64,000 nucleotides of DNA from Rugosimonospora africana (GCF_016862975.1 NZ_BONZ01000013.1:372001-436000), one strand, 5' to 3'. Counted from the stretch's first letter, positions 8,216-18,842 are shown. The notes: generated by a model from the sequence alone, not told the origin. Translations and numbers: made by a program.

Positions 8216-10096
8216 ATGGCACGTGCGGTCGGCATCGACCTCGGGACGACCAACTCGGTGGTCAGCGTTCTCGAGGGTGGCGAACCCACCGTCATCGCGA
8301 ACGCCGAAGGGTCGCGGACCACACCGTCGATCGTCGCGTTCGCCCGCAACGGTGAGGTGCTCGTCGGTGAGGTGGCCAAGCGCCAGGCGGTGACCAACCC
8401 GGATCGGACGATCCGTTCGGTCAAGCGGGAGATGGGCACGAACTGGTCCATCGACATCGACGGCAAAAAGTACACCCCGCAGGAGATCTCCGCGCGGGTG
8501 CTGATGAAGCTCAAGCGTGACGCCGAGTCGTACCTGGGCGAGTCGATCGCCGACGCGGTGATCACCGTACCGGCGTACTTCAACGACGCCCAGCGCCAGG
8601 CGACCAAGGAGGCCGGTGAGATCGCCGGCTTCAACGTGCTCCGCATCGTCAACGAGCCGACCGCGGCGGCACTGGCGTACGGCCTGGACAAGGGCTCCAA
8701 GGAGCAGACCGTCCTCGTCTTCGACCTGGGTGGTGGCACGTTCGACGTGTCCCTGCTGGAGCTCGGCGATGGCGTCATCGAGGTCAAGGCGACCGCCGGT
8801 AACAACCACCTCGGTGGCGACGACTGGGACGAGCGGGTCATCGACCACCTGGTCAAGACCTTCCGTGGCCAGCACGGCATCGACCTCTCCCAGGACAAGA
8901 TGGCCCTCCAGCGGCTCAAGGAAGCCGCCGAGAAGGCCAAGATCGAGCTGTCCGCGGCCGCCACGACCAGCATCAACCTGCCGTACATCACCGCCGGAAG
9001 CGCCGGCCCGCTGCACCTGGACACCCAGCTGTCGCGCGCCGAGTTCCAGCGGATGACGCAGGACCTGCTGGACGCGTGCAAGGGCCCGTTCGAGCAGGCG
9101 ATCAAGGACGCCGGCATCAAGGTCTCCGACGTCGACCACGTGATCCTGGTCGGTGGCTCGACCCGTATGCCCGCCGTGTCCGACCTGGTGAAGCAGCTGA
9201 CCGGTGGCAAGGAGCCGAACAAGGGCGTCAACCCGGACGAGGTCGTCGCCGTCGGTGCCGCGCTGCAGGCCGGTGTGCTGAAGGGCGAGGTCAAGGACGT
9301 CCTCCTGCTGGACGTGACCCCGCTGTCCCTGGGCATCGAGACCAAGGGCGGCATCTTCACCAAGCTGATCGAGCGCAACACCACGATCCCGACCAAGCGG
9401 TCGGAAATCTTCACGACCGCCGACGACAACCAGCCCTCGGTCCTGATCCAGGTCTTCCAGGGTGAGCGGGACATCGCGGCGTACAACAAGAACCTCGGCA
9501 CCTTCGAGCTGACCGGCCTCCCGCCGGCGCCGCGTGGCGTGCCGCAGATCGAGGTCACCTTCGACATCGACGCGAACGGCATCATGCACGTCAACGCGAA
9601 GGACCTGGGCACCGGCAAGGAGCAGTCGATGGTGGTGACGGGTGGCTCGGCGCTGCCCAAGGACGACATCGAGCGGATGATGCGGGACGCGCAGGAGCAC
9701 GCCGACGACGACAAGCGGCGGCGTGAGGAAGCGGAGACCCGCAACCAGGCCGAGCAGCTCCAGTGGCAGACCGAGAAGTTCCTCGCGGAGAGCGGCGACA
9801 AGCTGCCCGCCGACGGCCGGGACGAGATCAACGAGGCGCTCGGCGAGCTCCGCGCGGCCCTCGGCGGAAACGACCTGGAGAAGATCAAGTCGGCGCACGA
9901 GAAGCTGGCGACGGCCTCCCAGAAGGCCGGTTCTCAGCTGTACGCGCAGGCCCAGGCGGCCGGCGAGGGTCAGCCAGGTGCGGCCGGCGGCCCCGAAGAC
10001 GGGCAGCCCGGCGCGGCCGGCGGCACCACCGCCGGTGGCACGACCGGTGGCGAGGACGTTGTGGACGCCGAGATCGTCGAGGACGACAAGAAGTGA
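8216..10096 (+). CDS. dnaK: molecular chaperone DnaK (Hsp70)
   Basis: 626 aa. The N-terminus [20 protein letters not shown] is the Hsp70 phosphate-binding loop; [15 protein letters not shown] and [10 protein letters not shown] are the other two Hsp70 signatures. The linker [16 protein letters not shown] near residue 365 leads into the substrate-binding domain. The C-terminal tail is Gly/Ala-rich and ends EIVEDDKK. It is the first gene of dnaK-grpE-dnaJ-hspR. The stop overlaps the grpE start by four bases. Regulation is by HspR through the HAIR site upstream. Its role is ATP-driven folding of client proteins and, in actinomycetes, co-repression of its own operon. Confidence 0.98.
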   Translation: MARAVGIDLGTTNSVVSVLEGGEPTVIANAEGSRTTPSIVAFARNGEVLVGEVAKRQAVTNPDRTIRSVKREMGTNWSIDIDGKKYTPQEISARVLMKLKRDAESYLGESIADAVITVPAYFNDAQRQATKEAGEIAGFNVLRIVNEPTAAALAYGLDKGSKEQTVLVFDLGGGTFDVSLLELGDGVIEVKATAGNNHLGGDDWDERVIDHLVKTFRGQHGIDLSQDKMALQRLKEAAEKAKIELSAAATTSINLPYITAGSAGPLHLDTQLSRAEFQRMTQDLLDACKGPFEQAIKDAGIKVSDVDHVILVGGSTRMPAVSDLVKQLTGGKEPNKGVNPDEVVAVGAALQAGVLKGEVKDVLLLDVTPLSLGIETKGGIFTKLIERNTTIPTKRSEIFTTADDNQPSVLIQVFQGERDIAAYNKNLGTFELTGLPPAPRGVPQIEVTFDIDANGIMHVNAKDLGTGKEQSMVVTGGSALPKDDIERMMRDAQEHADDDKRRREEAETRNQAEQLQWQTEKFLAESGDKLPADGRDEINEALGELRAALGGNDLEKIKSAHEKLATASQKAGSQLYAQAQAAGEGQPGAAGGPEDGQPGAAGGTTAGGTTGGEDVVDAEIVEDDKK

Positions 10097-10818
10097 GTGG
10101 TACCGAAAGGGATCCGGCGGGCGCCGACTCGGCGCCCGCCGACGGCCCGGAGGCGCAGCAGCCGCCTCTGGTGATCCGGGACAGGCGGAAGATCCGCAAG
10201 GACGATCCGATCGAACCGAGCGACCCGGCCGACGCGCCGGAGCAGCCGGTTGCCGCGAGTAACGGCACGGACGCCGCTACGGCGGGTGAGACCGAGGAGG
10301 AATCGGTGGTGGTCGGCGAGGTCATCGAGCCGAGCGAGGTGCCGGAGGCGGCCCTCGACGCCGAGCCGTCGCCTGGCCCGCTGGGTGCCGAACTCACCGC
10401 GCTGCGGGAGGAGTTGGACGAGCGAGTCCGGGACCTGCAACGGGTCACGGCCGAGTACGCCAACTACCGCAAGCGGGTCGAACGGGACCGGGTACTGGTC
10501 AGCGAGCAGGCGACGGGCGGTGTCCTGGTCGCTCTGCTGCCGGTGCTCGACGACCTGGACCGGGCACGGGAACACGGTGACCTGGTCGGGCCGTTTGGAT
10601 CAGTGGCCGAGCAGCTGCTCGGCTCGCTGACCAAGTTCGGGCTCACCCCGTTCGGGGAGAAGGGCGATCCGTTCGACCCGACGGTGCACGAGGCGGTCGC
10701 GCACCTGACCTCGGCCGACGTGGCCGAACCGACCTGTGTGGACATCCTGCGCAAGGGCTACCTGCTCGGTGAGCGCCTGCTGCGTCCCGCGCTGGTCGCG
10801 GTGGCGGACCCCGAATGA
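10093..10818 (+). CDS. grpE: nucleotide exchange factor GrpE
   Basis: 241 aa from a GTG at 10093 that overlaps the dnaK TGA (GTGA). The first 95 residues are acidic and disordered, longer than in most GrpE proteins. The conserved part starts with the coiled coil around [25 protein letters not shown]. It ends in the beta domain with FDPTVHEAV and [20 protein letters not shown], the GrpE signature. GrpE releases ADP from DnaK. An upstream extension of the frame runs through dnaK and is not used. Confidence 0.96.
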   Translation: MSGTERDPAGADSAPADGPEAQQPPLVIRDRRKIRKDDPIEPSDPADAPEQPVAASNGTDAATAGETEEESVVVGEVIEPSEVPEAALDAEPSPGPLGAELTALREELDERVRDLQRVTAEYANYRKRVERDRVLVSEQATGGVLVALLPVLDDLDRAREHGDLVGPFGSVAEQLLGSLTKFGLTPFGEKGDPFDPTVHEAVAHLTSADVAEPTCVDILRKGYLLGERLLRPALVAVADPE

Positions 10819-10855
10819 CGCCAGCGATTCATGAACAACCAGGGGAGGTGGCGTT

Positions 10856-12034
10856 GTGAGTTCGAAAGACTGGCTGGAGAAGGACTTCTACGCCGTCCTC
10901 GGCGTCTCGCAGTCCGCTCCGGCCGACGAGATCAAGAAGGCGTACCGCAAGCTCGCGCGTGAGCTGCACCCGGACCGCAACCCGGGCAACGCCGAGGCGG
11001 AGGAGCGGTTCAAGGCCGTCTCCGAGGCTTACGACGTGCTTTCCGACGACCGCAAGCGCAAAGAGTACGACGAGATGCGCCAGCTGTTCGGCTCCGGCGC
11101 GTTCCGGCGTAGCTCACGGGGCGCCGGTGGCGGCGGCGGCCCGTTCACCATGTCCGACATCTTCGCTGACGCCGGCGCGGCGACCGGCGATCGCCGGTTC
11201 AGCGGAGCCGGCTTCTCCGACCTGTTCAGCTCCATCTTCTCGGGTGGCGGTGCTCGCACCGCCACCCGGCGGGGTCCGGGGCGGGGCAGGGACGTCGAGG
11301 CCGAGGTCTCGCTGGACTTCCGCGACGCGGTCAACGGCGCGACCCTGCCGCTGACCCTGCGCGCGCCGGGTGTCTGCGACACCTGTCACGGCAGCGGGGC
11401 CAAGCCGGGTACCCAGCCGCGGACCTGCCCGGTCTGTCAGGGCGCCGGGGTCACGACCAGCAACCAGGGCTCGTTCAGCTTCGCCGAGCCGTGCCGGGAG
11501 TGCCAGGGCGTCGGGACGATCGTGGACGAGAAGTGCCCGGAGTGCCACGGCACGGGCGGGGTCACCAAGACCCGCACGCTCAACGTCCGCATCCCGCCGG
11601 GCGTCGCCGACGGCCAGAAGATCCGGCTGGCCGGGCGCGGCGAGCCGGGTGAGCGGGGCGGTCCGGCCGGAAACCTGTTCGTACTGATCAAGGTCAAGGA
11701 AGACCCGCTGTTCGGCAGGTACGGCGACGACCTCACGCTGAACGTCCCGATCACGTTCCCCGAGGCGGTCAATGGGGTAGACCTGCGGGTACCGACCCTC
11801 GACGGCTCGGTGACCGTGAGGGTACCGGCGGGTACGCCGTCCGGGCGCACCCTCCGGGTACGGGGCAAGGGCGTACCGCGGCGGGAAGGCAACCCGGGCG
11901 ACCTGTTGGTCACGGTTGATGTCGTGGTACCGAAGGATCTCCCGGAGTCGGCCCGGGAGGCACTGCAGACGTACGCGGCGTCCGCCCCGGCGGCTCCGCG
12001 GGAGCACATCGATCGGCAGGTGCGCCATGAGTGA
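10856..12034 (+). CDS. dnaJ: co-chaperone DnaJ (Hsp40, type I)
   Basis: 392 aa, GTG start after GGGGAGGTGG. The J domain occupies residues 8-75 with the invariant HPD in [14 protein letters not shown] Gly/Phe-rich linker follows, then the zinc domain with four CxxCxGxG-type repeats: [24 protein letters not shown] and CPECHGTG. The C-terminal substrate-binding domains complete a type I DnaJ. It stimulates DnaK ATPase and delivers substrates. The stop codon overlaps the start of hspR by eight bases. Confidence 0.97.
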   Translation: MSSKDWLEKDFYAVLGVSQSAPADEIKKAYRKLARELHPDRNPGNAEAEERFKAVSEAYDVLSDDRKRKEYDEMRQLFGSGAFRRSSRGAGGGGGPFTMSDIFADAGAATGDRRFSGAGFSDLFSSIFSGGGARTATRRGPGRGRDVEAEVSLDFRDAVNGATLPLTLRAPGVCDTCHGSGAKPGTQPRTCPVCQGAGVTTSNQGSFSFAEPCRECQGVGTIVDEKCPECHGTGGVTKTRTLNVRIPPGVADGQKIRLAGRGEPGERGGPAGNLFVLIKVKEDPLFGRYGDDLTLNVPITFPEAVNGVDLRVPTLDGSVTVRVPAGTPSGRTLRVRGKGVPRREGNPGDLLVTVDVVVPKDLPESAREALQTYAASAPAAPREHIDRQVRHE

Positions 12035-12461
12035 CGAGTTCGTGGTCTCGATCGAGCACACGTCGGACGCCAAGGTGTTGATCATCTCGGTGGCCGCGCG
12101 GCTGGCCGGCATGCACCCGCAGACACTGCGCCAGTACGACCGGATGGGCCTGGTCCAGCCGGGCCGGGCGACCGGCGGCGGCCGACGCTACAGCGCCCGC
12201 GACGTCGCCCTGCTCCGCGAGATCCAGCGGCTGAGCCAGGAGGACGGAGTCAACCTGGCCGGCGTCAAGCGGATCATCGAGCTGGAGCAGCTGGTGACCG
12301 AGCTGCAACAGCGGATCATGGACCTGGAAGCCGACCTCGCCGACGCGCAGGAACGACTCGCGCAGGTCGTCGCGTACGGGGGCGGACGTGACCTCGTACG
12401 CAGCCGGGACCGAAGCACCGCACTGGTGGTCTGGCGTCCGCGGCGAGCCGGGACCGAATAG
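12027..12461 (+). CDS. hspR: heat-shock repressor HspR (MerR family)
   Basis: 144 aa; the ATG at 12027 lies inside the end of dnaJ. The MerR winged helix is plain: [25 protein letters not shown], then [21 protein letters not shown] leucine-rich coiled coil ([20 protein letters not shown]) follows, and the end is basic. HspR represses dnaK and clpB operons at HAIR sites; two such sites are present in this window. Position as the last gene of the dnaK operon is the standard arrangement in actinomycetes. Confidence 0.96.
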   Translation: MSDEFVVSIEHTSDAKVLIISVAARLAGMHPQTLRQYDRMGLVQPGRATGGGRRYSARDVALLREIQRLSQEDGVNLAGVKRIIELEQLVTELQQRIMDLEADLADAQERLAQVVAYGGGRDLVRSRDRSTALVVWRPRRAGTE

Positions 12462-12511
12462 CCGGTTCCGGCCGTCCGGGTCGAACAGCCCCTCCCCGGC
12501 CGCCCGCCGGA

Positions 12512-12535
12512 CCGGAACCGATTAGCCGGTTCCGG
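12512..12535 (+). terminator. hairpin after hspR
   Basis: CCGGAACCG (12512-12520) and CGGTTCCGG (12527-12535) form a perfect 9-bp stem with a six-base loop. There is no T-run, as is common in high-GC genomes. Part of the sequence, 'tagccggttccggcc', also occurs just after the hspR stop, so the element is partly duplicated. Confidence 0.55.
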
Positions 12536-12609
12536 CCAACGCCGCCCCATCCTGACGTACGTTGAACTGGAGTGATCCTTTCATTCGACGCTGGGACGGG
12601 GGCCAGATC

Positions 12610-12804
12610 ATGGGGATGGCGGACAAGGCCAAGCAGAAGATGAAGCAGGTCGTCGACAAGGCCGGAGACAAGGCCGACGACATGACCGGCAACAAGTACA
12701 GCGACAAGATCGATAAGGGCCAGAGCCGGGCGCACGAGGGCATCGACTCGATGAACAAGCAGCCCATGGGCCAGCAGCAGAAGCCCGATCAGCAGCAGCA
12801 GTAG
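12610..12804 (+). CDS. small MT0933-like antitoxin-family protein
   Basis: 64 aa from ATG 12610 (MGMADKAKQKMKQVVDKAGD), with GGGG upstream. The Lys/Asp-rich amphipathic repeat KAGDKADDMTGNKYSDKIDKGQ and the Gln-rich end resemble the MT0933-like antitoxin family. The name is inherited from a Mycobacterium protein; function as an antitoxin is rarely shown, and no toxin gene is beside it here. It may instead be a small stress or hydration protein. A longer start at 12562 lacks a ribosome site. Confidence 0.62.
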   Translation: MGMADKAKQKMKQVVDKAGDKADDMTGNKYSDKIDKGQSRAHEGIDSMNKQPMGQQQKPDQQQQ

Positions 12805-12808
12805 CCGG

Positions 12809-13240
12809 TCAGGACAGGCGGCGAGGGTGGCGTACCAGGCCGCCCTCGCACCAGTCGTGGTAGTCGAAGAGTTCGGGCCGGGCGATCAGCATCCGGACGT
12901 TGTGTGCCCAGATCCGCAGCAGTTCGTCGCCGTCCTGCTCGACGCTCTCCACCATCTTGCGTAGCCGCCGCTTCGGATGTGCGCGGAAGTTCGTGCGGAT
13001 CCCGTCGGCGGCGTAGATATACAGGCAGTGCAGGGCGAACCGGCGAGCCGGGCAACCGCGGTCGAGCGCCAGCTCCAGCAGTGTGCCGATCAGGTGGTCG
13101 CCGGAGACGAGCAGGTCCCAGTCGGGCGGCATGGTGTGCAGCGGCACCACGTCGGGCTGGTGCGCCCAGGCGCGCAGCTCCGCCGGTGTGGGATCCACCG
13201 GATTGGCGAAGCCAGAGAACGCCGTTTGCTGTGCGCGCAC
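12809..13240 (-). CDS. hypothetical protein, 143 aa
   Basis: I chose the GTG at 13240 because AGGAG lies nine bases upstream and the sequence turns protein-like from RAQQTAFSGFANPVDPTP onward. The sequence before it (to 13525) is low-complexity Arg/Ser/Gly. Features include AELRAWAHQPDVVPLHTMPPDWDLL and a helical C-terminal half ending ELFDYHDWCEGGLVRHP. No known domain is recognised. It is convergent with the small protein at 12610, with only four bases between their stops. Confidence 0.65.
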   Translation of the reverse strand: MRAQQTAFSGFANPVDPTPAELRAWAHQPDVVPLHTMPPDWDLLVSGDHLIGTLLELALDRGCPARRFALHCLYIYAADGIRTNFRAHPKRRLRKMVESVEQDGDELLRIWAHNVRMLIARPELFDYHDWCEGGLVRHPRRLS

Positions 13241-13404
13241 CAGAAGACTCTCCTGCGATGACGAACCCGCCGAGGTGGCGTCACGGTAGCCCGAGGATCC
13301 CCGTGAACGGAAGACTTCGGTTCGTAATTCACGCCCTCCGTTACGTGAACTGTGCCCTATCGAGCGGTTGCTCCGGGTCTGGCCTGTGTCGACGCTCTCA
13401 TCGA

Positions 13405-13446
13405 CGGACCGGGCTGGTCCGCCTGGCGGCGGACCAGCCCGGTCCG
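13405..13446. terminator. 19-bp perfect inverted repeat
   Basis: Bases 13405-13423 (CGGACCGGGCTGGTCCGCC) pair perfectly with 13428-13446 across the loop TGGC. The left arm itself contains GGACC and GGTCC, so alternative smaller hairpins are possible. It sits between divergent genes, where a terminator is not expected; it may end an unannotated transcript or insulate the clpB promoter. Confidence 0.6.
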
Positions 13447-13715
13447 AACCCGTGACGCGCGCCTCCTCAGCCGCTGAAGCCGCCGAAGACGTTCGTGAAC
13501 CGGTAGCCCGATCATCGGGTGACACCGAGCAATCCGGTGCGGTGTGGCGGACGTGAGGTTGGCCAGCTGGTCGCCGTCTGCGCCAGCGTCGAGTCGGCCG
13601 TCGCGATCACCGCATCGCCCCACTCCCTGGACGATCCGTAGTCCATCGTTATCGAGTTCACGATGCCCACATTGACGCCGTCGTATGTGACGGGGCACAC
13701 GGTTCGCCAAGGAAA

Positions 13716-13736
13716 GTTGAGCGGAATAGACTCAAG
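13716..13736. promoter_or_regulatory. HAIR operator (HspR binding site) of clpB
   Basis: GTTGAGC, seven bases, ACTCAAG. The right arm is a perfect match to the HspR consensus CTTGAGT-N7-ACTCAAG, and spacing is exact. It ends 45 bases before the clpB ATG, so HspR bound here would block transcription. Confidence 0.85.
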
Positions 13737-13781
13737 TCCAGCTACGTCGTACCCCATGGATTGTCGTTAACAGGGGAGCCC

Positions 13782-16373
13782 ATGAACGTTGAGCGTCTGA
13801 CCACGAAGAGCCGCGAGGTCGTCAGTGCTGCCATAGCCAACGCCACCCAGCGAGGCCACGCCACGGTGGAGGTCTGGCACCTGCTGCTCGCGCTGCTGGA
13901 CACCGGTGACTCGACCGCCCCCGCGCTGCTGCGTGCGGTGGGCGCCAACCCGGCGGACATTCGCCGGGCGGCACTGAGGTCGGTGGAGTCACAGCCGTCC
14001 GCCCGCGGGTCCAGCGTGGCGGAGCCGAACATCTCCCGGGAATTGGTGAACGCGGTCAACGCCGCCGAGTCCATCGCCCGGCCGTTGGGCGACGAGTACG
14101 TCTCCACCGAGCACCTGCTCGCCGGCCTCGCACAGGTCGGTGGCGCCGTCGCGAGGCTGTTGCAGGAGGCGGGCGCGACCGAGAAGGCACTGGTCGACGC
14201 GTTCCCGCAGATCCGTGGCGGGAACCGCAGGGTGACCAGCCCCGATCCCGAGCAGCAGTACCAGGCGCTGGAGAAGTACGGCGTCGACCTCACCGCCAAG
14301 GCGCGCGAAGGCAAGGTGGACCCGGTGATCGGCCGGGACTCGGAGATCCGCAGGGTCATCCAGGTGCTGTCCCGCCGTACCAAGAACAACCCGGTCCTCA
14401 TCGGCGAGCCCGGCGTCGGCAAGACGGCGATCGTCGAGGGCCTGGCCCAGCGCATCGTGGCCGGCGACGTGCCGGAGTCCCTGCGCGAAAAGCGACTGGT
14501 GAGCCTCGACCTGGCGGCGATGGTGGCCGGAGCGCAGTACCGCGGTCAGTTCGAGGAGCGGCTCAAGTCGGTACTCGAGGAGATCAAGGGCAGCGACGGT
14601 CAGGTCATCACGTTTATCGATGAGCTGCACACCGTCGTCGGTGCCGGCAAGGGCGAGGGCTCGATGGACGCCGGCAACATGCTCAAGCCCATGCTGGCCC
14701 GCGGCGAACTGCGGATGGTCGGCGCGACCACGCTCGACGAGTACCGCGAGCACATCGAGAAGGACCCCGCGCTGGAGCGGCGGTTCCAGCCGGTACTGGT
14801 CGGCGAACCGTCCATTGAGGACACCATCGGCATCCTGCGCGGCCTCAAGGAGCGCTACGAGGTGCACCACGGCGTGCGGATCACCGACGCCGCCCTGGTC
14901 GGCGCGGCCTCGCTGTCCGACCGGTACATCGCCGACCGGTTCCTGCCCGACAAGGCGATCGACCTGGTCGACGAGGCGGCGTCCCGGTTGCGCATGGAGA
15001 TCGACTCGCGGCCGGTCGAGGTCGACGAGATCGAGCGGGCCGTGCGGCGCATGGAGATCGAGGAGATGGCGCTGGCCAAGGAGCCGGACCCCGCCTCGGC
15101 GCAGCGCCTGGAGCGGCTGCGCCGCGAACTGGCCGACAAGCGCGAGCAACTGTCCGCGCTGTCCGAGCGCTGGCGAAACGAGAAGGCACACATCCAGAAG
15201 ATCTCCGCGGCCAAGGAGCAACTGGAGGCGCTGCGCGGCGAGGCCGACCGGGCCGAGCGTGACTTCGACCTGGGCCGCGCCTCTGAGCTGCGGTACGGGC
15301 GAATCCCCGAGCTGGAGCACGAGCTGGCCCGGGCCGAGCAGGAACTCGCCGGCCTCCAGGCCAACGGCGCGATGCTCAAGGAGGAGGTCGGCGTCGACGA
15401 CATCGCGGCCGTGGTCTCCTCGTGGACCGGCATTCCAGCCGGCCGGCTGATGGAGGGCGAGACCGCGAAGCTGCTCCGGATGGAGGAATCGCTGGCTTCC
15501 CGCGTGATCGGTCAGGCCGAGGCGGTCGGGGCGGTGGCCGACGCGGTGCGCCGGGCACGGGCCGGCGTCGCGGACCCGGACCGGCCCACCGGCAGCTTCC
15601 TGTTCCTCGGCCCGACCGGTGTCGGCAAGACCGAGCTGGCCAAGGCGCTGGCCGAGTTCCTGTTCGACGACGAGCGGGCGATGGTTCGCATCGACATGAG
15701 CGAGTACGGCGAGAAGCACTCGGTGGCCCGCCTCGTCGGTGCGCCGCCCGGGTACGTCGGGTACGAGGAGGGCGGCCAGCTCACCGAGTCGGTACGGCGG
15801 CGCCCGTACTCGGTCATCCTGCTCGACGAGGTGGAAAAGGCCCACCCGGACGTGTTCGACGTACTGCTCCAGGTACTCGACGACGGGCGGCTCACCGACG
15901 GCCAGGGGCGCACCGTGGACTTCCGCAACGCGATCCTGATCCTGACGTCGAACCTGGGTTCCCACGCGATCGCGGATCCGACGCTCGGCGACGAGCAGCG
16001 CAGGGATGCCGTGCTCGAGGTGGTGCGCACTCACTTCAAGCCGGAGTTCCTCAACCGGCTGGACGACATCGTGGTGTTCAGCGCCCTGTCCTCGACCGGG
16101 TTGAAGTCCATCGTGGACATTCAGCTGGCCAACCTGGGCAAGCGGCTGGCCGACCGGCGGCTGACGCTGACCGTCCACGAGCCGGCGAAGGAGTGGTTGG
16201 CTCTCAACGGGTACGACCCGATCTACGGTGCCCGCCCGCTGCGCCGTCTGGTGCAGTCGGCGATCGGCGACCAACTGGCCCGCGCACTGCTGTCCGGCAC
16301 CGTGCGCGACGGCGACACGGTGGTGGTCGACCTCAGCGAGAGCAAGGACGGGTTGGCGGTCACCGCCGCCTGA
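13782..16373 (+). CDS. clpB: ATP-dependent disaggregase ClpB
   Basis: 863 aa, ATG start after AGGGGAG. The Clp N-domain occupies residues 1-145 ([17 protein letters not shown]). AAA domain 1 has Walker [10 protein letters not shown] near residue 208 and Walker [10 protein letters not shown]. The coiled-coil middle domain lies at about 405-525. AAA domain 2 has GPTGVGKTE near residue 610 and [14 protein letters not shown]. ClpB extracts proteins from aggregates together with DnaK. It is a single-gene unit under its own HAIR operator. Confidence 0.97.
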   Translation: MNVERLTTKSREVVSAAIANATQRGHATVEVWHLLLALLDTGDSTAPALLRAVGANPADIRRAALRSVESQPSARGSSVAEPNISRELVNAVNAAESIARPLGDEYVSTEHLLAGLAQVGGAVARLLQEAGATEKALVDAFPQIRGGNRRVTSPDPEQQYQALEKYGVDLTAKAREGKVDPVIGRDSEIRRVIQVLSRRTKNNPVLIGEPGVGKTAIVEGLAQRIVAGDVPESLREKRLVSLDLAAMVAGAQYRGQFEERLKSVLEEIKGSDGQVITFIDELHTVVGAGKGEGSMDAGNMLKPMLARGELRMVGATTLDEYREHIEKDPALERRFQPVLVGEPSIEDTIGILRGLKERYEVHHGVRITDAALVGAASLSDRYIADRFLPDKAIDLVDEAASRLRMEIDSRPVEVDEIERAVRRMEIEEMALAKEPDPASAQRLERLRRELADKREQLSALSERWRNEKAHIQKISAAKEQLEALRGEADRAERDFDLGRASELRYGRIPELEHELARAEQELAGLQANGAMLKEEVGVDDIAAVVSSWTGIPAGRLMEGETAKLLRMEESLASRVIGQAEAVGAVADAVRRARAGVADPDRPTGSFLFLGPTGVGKTELAKALAEFLFDDERAMVRIDMSEYGEKHSVARLVGAPPGYVGYEEGGQLTESVRRRPYSVILLDEVEKAHPDVFDVLLQVLDDGRLTDGQGRTVDFRNAILILTSNLGSHAIADPTLGDEQRRDAVLEVVRTHFKPEFLNRLDDIVVFSALSSTGLKSIVDIQLANLGKRLADRRLTLTVHEPAKEWLALNGYDPIYGARPLRRLVQSAIGDQLARALLSGTVRDGDTVVVDLSESKDGLAVTAA

Positions 16374-16398
16374 TCGGCTCGCCGGTACCCTCTGCCCG

Positions 16399-16980
16399 GT
16401 GAGCCATCCCACCCCACCTCCGATGCCCCGGTGGCGACGGCCGTGGACCGTCACCGTCGCCACCGGCGCACTGCTCGGCACGGCCGCGGTTCTGCTGTTG
16501 CAGGCCGCGGCCTGTGTGTACGACCTGGCCAAGTACCCCGCACTCGTGGACCGGGCCGGCCGGGCGACGGGAGCCACGGCGGCCGACATCGGCACCGAGA
16601 AGTCCGCGAGCAACAGCGGTGACGCCGTCACGCTCGTGGTCCTGCTGGTGTGCGTCCTCGTGCTGCTGACCAGCGCGGCCGGCCTCCGCCGGGCGAGCAA
16701 CAGGGCACGGCTGGTGTCCCTCGCCGCGTCCGTCGCCCTGCTGATGTGCTGCACCGGCACGGTGGTGGCCAACAATCTCGTCGCCTCGCAGAACACCGCG
16801 CTGGAGCGGGAGGCGGTCCGGCTCCAGGACGCCAGTTATCCGGCCTGGTTCGCCGCCGCGGACGCCGCCGCCCTGCTTATCTACCCGCTGTTACTCGTCA
16901 CTTTCGTACTGTTGCTGCTGCCGGTCTCGAACCGGTTCTTCCGCGCGGAACGGCTGGTCTACCTGGTGCCGGTCGACTGA
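16399..16980 (+). CDS. hypothetical four-helix membrane protein
   Basis: 193 aa from a GTG at 16399. Hydrophobic segments lie near residues 17-38, 74-92, 102-122 and 153-176; the sequence ends LPVSNRFFRAERLVYLVPVD. No catalytic motif is seen. It resembles in size and layout the proteins at 17112 and 18839: all three carry a final helix followed by PxSNRyF or P(A)SNPYF. They may be paralogues of one Micromonosporaceae membrane family. It starts 25 bases after clpB and could be read through from it. Confidence 0.68.
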   Translation: MSHPTPPPMPRWRRPWTVTVATGALLGTAAVLLLQAAACVYDLAKYPALVDRAGRATGATAADIGTEKSASNSGDAVTLVVLLVCVLVLLTSAAGLRRASNRARLVSLAASVALLMCCTGTVVANNLVASQNTALEREAVRLQDASYPAWFAAADAAALLIYPLLLVTFVLLLLPVSNRFFRAERLVYLVPVD

Positions 16981-17111
16981 GCACAGCCGGAGCCGATCTT
17001 TGGCGGAGGCGAGCACAGTCATCGACAGCATCGAGTGAGGCGCGTGTTTCGGGTCGCGGCGCTTGCCCTCGGCCGCTAGCGTGTGCGCAGGTCTGAATGG
17101 GAGGAATGGCC

Positions 17112-17852
17112 GTGTCATATGCCGCACCCGGGGCCCCCGCCGATAGCCGGCCGGGCACAGTCACTACGGCCGGATACGTACAGTATCTGGTCGCATTACT
17201 ACTCGTGATCAACGCGGTGCTACAGCTGTCGGTGATAGGCAAGCTGGCCGACGCGCTCCGCCAGGCGTACGCCAACTCGACCAGCCCGACTCCGGATCAG
17301 GTGGCCACCGCGTTCACCGCGATCGCTGTCGTCAGTGCCGTCATCACGATCATCCTGGCGATCGTCGTCGCCATCCTGGCGCGCTCCATCATGCGGGGCA
17401 GCCAGGGCGCCCGGATCACCACCTGGGTACTCGTCGGGCTCAGCGTGCTGTGCCTGTGCGGCGGTGCGACCGGTGGGTTCAGTTCCCGGTTCACCACGAC
17501 GAGCAACTCGTCCGGTGGCGTCAGCAGCGCCACGGTCAACCACTTCATCGATCAGGCCCGGCCCTCCTGGCTGACGCCGGTGACGACGGTCGTGTCGGTG
17601 ATCGGGCTGCTGGGTGCGATCCTCGTGATCATCCTGCTCGCCCTGCCCGCCTCCAACCCGTACTTCCGCCGGGCGGCGCCGGGCACGCCGGGTGCGGCCG
17701 AGCCCGGGTACCCGAGCCTGCCCTACCCGTCCGCACCGGGGGCGCAGGGCGGCACGGAGCCCGGATACCCGCCGGTACCGGGTGCCCCCGGTAACCCGGG
17801 TAACCCGGGCGGCACCCCGCCGCCCGACCAGCCGCCCGCCCCGCCCGCCTAG
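17112..17852 (+). CDS. membrane protein with proline-rich cytoplasmic tail
   Basis: 246 aa. I prefer the GTG at 17112 because GGGAGGA ends six bases before it; ATGs at 17097 and 17106 are too close to that site. Four hydrophobic segments are visible, the last ending LLALPASNPYFRRA. The final 60 residues are a Pro/Gly-rich tail with repeats of the type EPGYPxxP. The function is unknown. It is related in layout to the proteins at 16399 and 18839. Confidence 0.7.
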   Translation: MSYAAPGAPADSRPGTVTTAGYVQYLVALLLVINAVLQLSVIGKLADALRQAYANSTSPTPDQVATAFTAIAVVSAVITIILAIVVAILARSIMRGSQGARITTWVLVGLSVLCLCGGATGGFSSRFTTTSNSSGGVSSATVNHFIDQARPSWLTPVTTVVSVIGLLGAILVIILLALPASNPYFRRAAPGTPGAAEPGYPSLPYPSAPGAQGGTEPGYPPVPGAPGNPGNPGGTPPPDQPPAPPA

Positions 17853-18023
17853 TCGTTCGCTGGGCTCGAACAGCGAATCGACTCAGTCGGCGACTCGAAC
17901 GCGTACCGGCCCCTGGGCCGATCCGGGCAACCGGACCGGCACGGGGGCCGGTACGGTGCGAAGCGAACATCGCGCCCCTGGTAACACCTTTCTGGACTCC
18001 CTACCTCTCAAGCGAGGCCGACC

Positions 18024-18842
18024 GTGGAAGTCCGTCAGACCGCACTCGTCACCGGAGCGACCTCTGGCATCGGTGCGGCTTTCGCTCGCCGGCTCGCGGC
18101 CGCGGGCTGGGATCTGATCCTCGTCGCGCGCGACGAACAGCGACTGGGTGCCGTCGCCGACGGCCTGGGCGAGGCGCACGGCGTCAGTGTCACCACACTG
18201 CCGGCCGACCTGTCGACCGCCGAGGGCTGTCGGGCCGTCGAACAGCGGCTGGGCGACTCGACCGGCCCGGTGGATATGTTGATCAACAATGCCGGGTTCA
18301 GCGTCAAGGGTTCGTTTCTGCGGACCGATCTGGAAGACGAGGAACGGCTGCTCGATGTCAACGTGCGCGCGGTCATGCGGCTGACTCACGCCGCACTGCC
18401 CGCGATGGTCGAGCGGGGTCGCGGCGACATCGTGAACGTCGCGTCGGTGTCGGGCTTCGGTGCCGTGATGGCCGGCTCGACGTACCCGGCGAGCAAGGCG
18501 TGGGTGATCAATTTCAGTGAATCGCTGGCGCTCGGGGTACGCCGGCACGGCGTTCGGGTTCTCGCGCTGTGCCCCGGGTACACCAGGACCGAGTTCCACG
18601 AGCGGGCCGGCATCGACATGTCCGCGACGCCCGACTGGATGTGGCTGACGGCGGACGAGGTGGCCGCCGGCGCGCTGCGCGACCTCCGCCGGGGCCGGCT
18701 GGTCAGCGTTCCCGGCCTGCGATACAAGGCGCTCGTCTTCGGCATGCGGCACGCGCCGGCCGCGTTGGTACGGCGGCTGTCCCCGGACACCCGGGGCGAC
18801 TCGGACACCCGGGGCGACTCGGCCAGCAGAGGCCGGCGATGA
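18024..18842 (+). CDS. SDR family NAD(P)-dependent oxidoreductase
   Basis: 272 aa, GTG start. The Rossmann motif TGATSGIGAAFARRLA occupies residues 10-25, NNAG is near 92-95, and the catalytic tetrad residues appear as N, S (VASVSGF), and Y-x-x-x-K in TYPASKAW. This is a classical SDR; the closest functional group seems to be the short-chain dehydrogenases that reduce keto groups of lipids or small molecules, but the substrate is unknown. Near the C-terminus an exact 18-bp tandem duplication encodes DTRGDSDTRGDS. The stop overlaps the start of the next gene (ATGA). Confidence 0.88.
   Translation: MEVRQTALVTGATSGIGAAFARRLAAAGWDLILVARDEQRLGAVADGLGEAHGVSVTTLPADLSTAEGCRAVEQRLGDSTGPVDMLINNAGFSVKGSFLRTDLEDEERLLDVNVRAVMRLTHAALPAMVERGRGDIVNVASVSGFGAVMAGSTYPASKAWVINFSESLALGVRRHGVRVLALCPGYTRTEFHERAGIDMSATPDWMWLTADEVAAGALRDLRRGRLVSVPGLRYKALVFGMRHAPAALVRRLSPDTRGDSDTRGDSASRGRR
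18784..18819 (+). repeat. 18-bp tandem duplication inside the SDR gene
   Basis: CGGACACCCGGGGCGACT occurs twice in exact tandem (18784-18801 and 18802-18819). It adds six residues to the tail outside the catalytic fold and keeps the frame. Confidence 0.85.

Larger units (their letters stand above)
13241..13781. other. 541-bp intergenic region before clpB
   Basis: This is the longest gene-free stretch in the window. It holds a 19-bp perfect hairpin (13405-13446) and the clpB HAIR operator (13716-13736). Base composition falls toward clpB, as expected of a promoter. Short minus-strand frames exist but show no recognisable protein. Confidence 0.6.

Noticed and set aside
12610-12804. Toxin-antitoxin module
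   Set aside because: The antitoxin-family protein has no adjacent toxin gene; the neighbour at 12809 is on the other strand and not toxin-like.
13241-13525. 95-residue N-terminal extension of the 143-aa hypothetical protein
   Set aside because: Low-complexity Arg/Ser sequence that includes the 19-bp hairpin; a good ribosome site precedes the shorter start.
13512-13757. Minus-strand 81-codon frame before clpB
   Set aside because: No ribosome site, atypical composition and it overlaps the HAIR operator; no family recognised.
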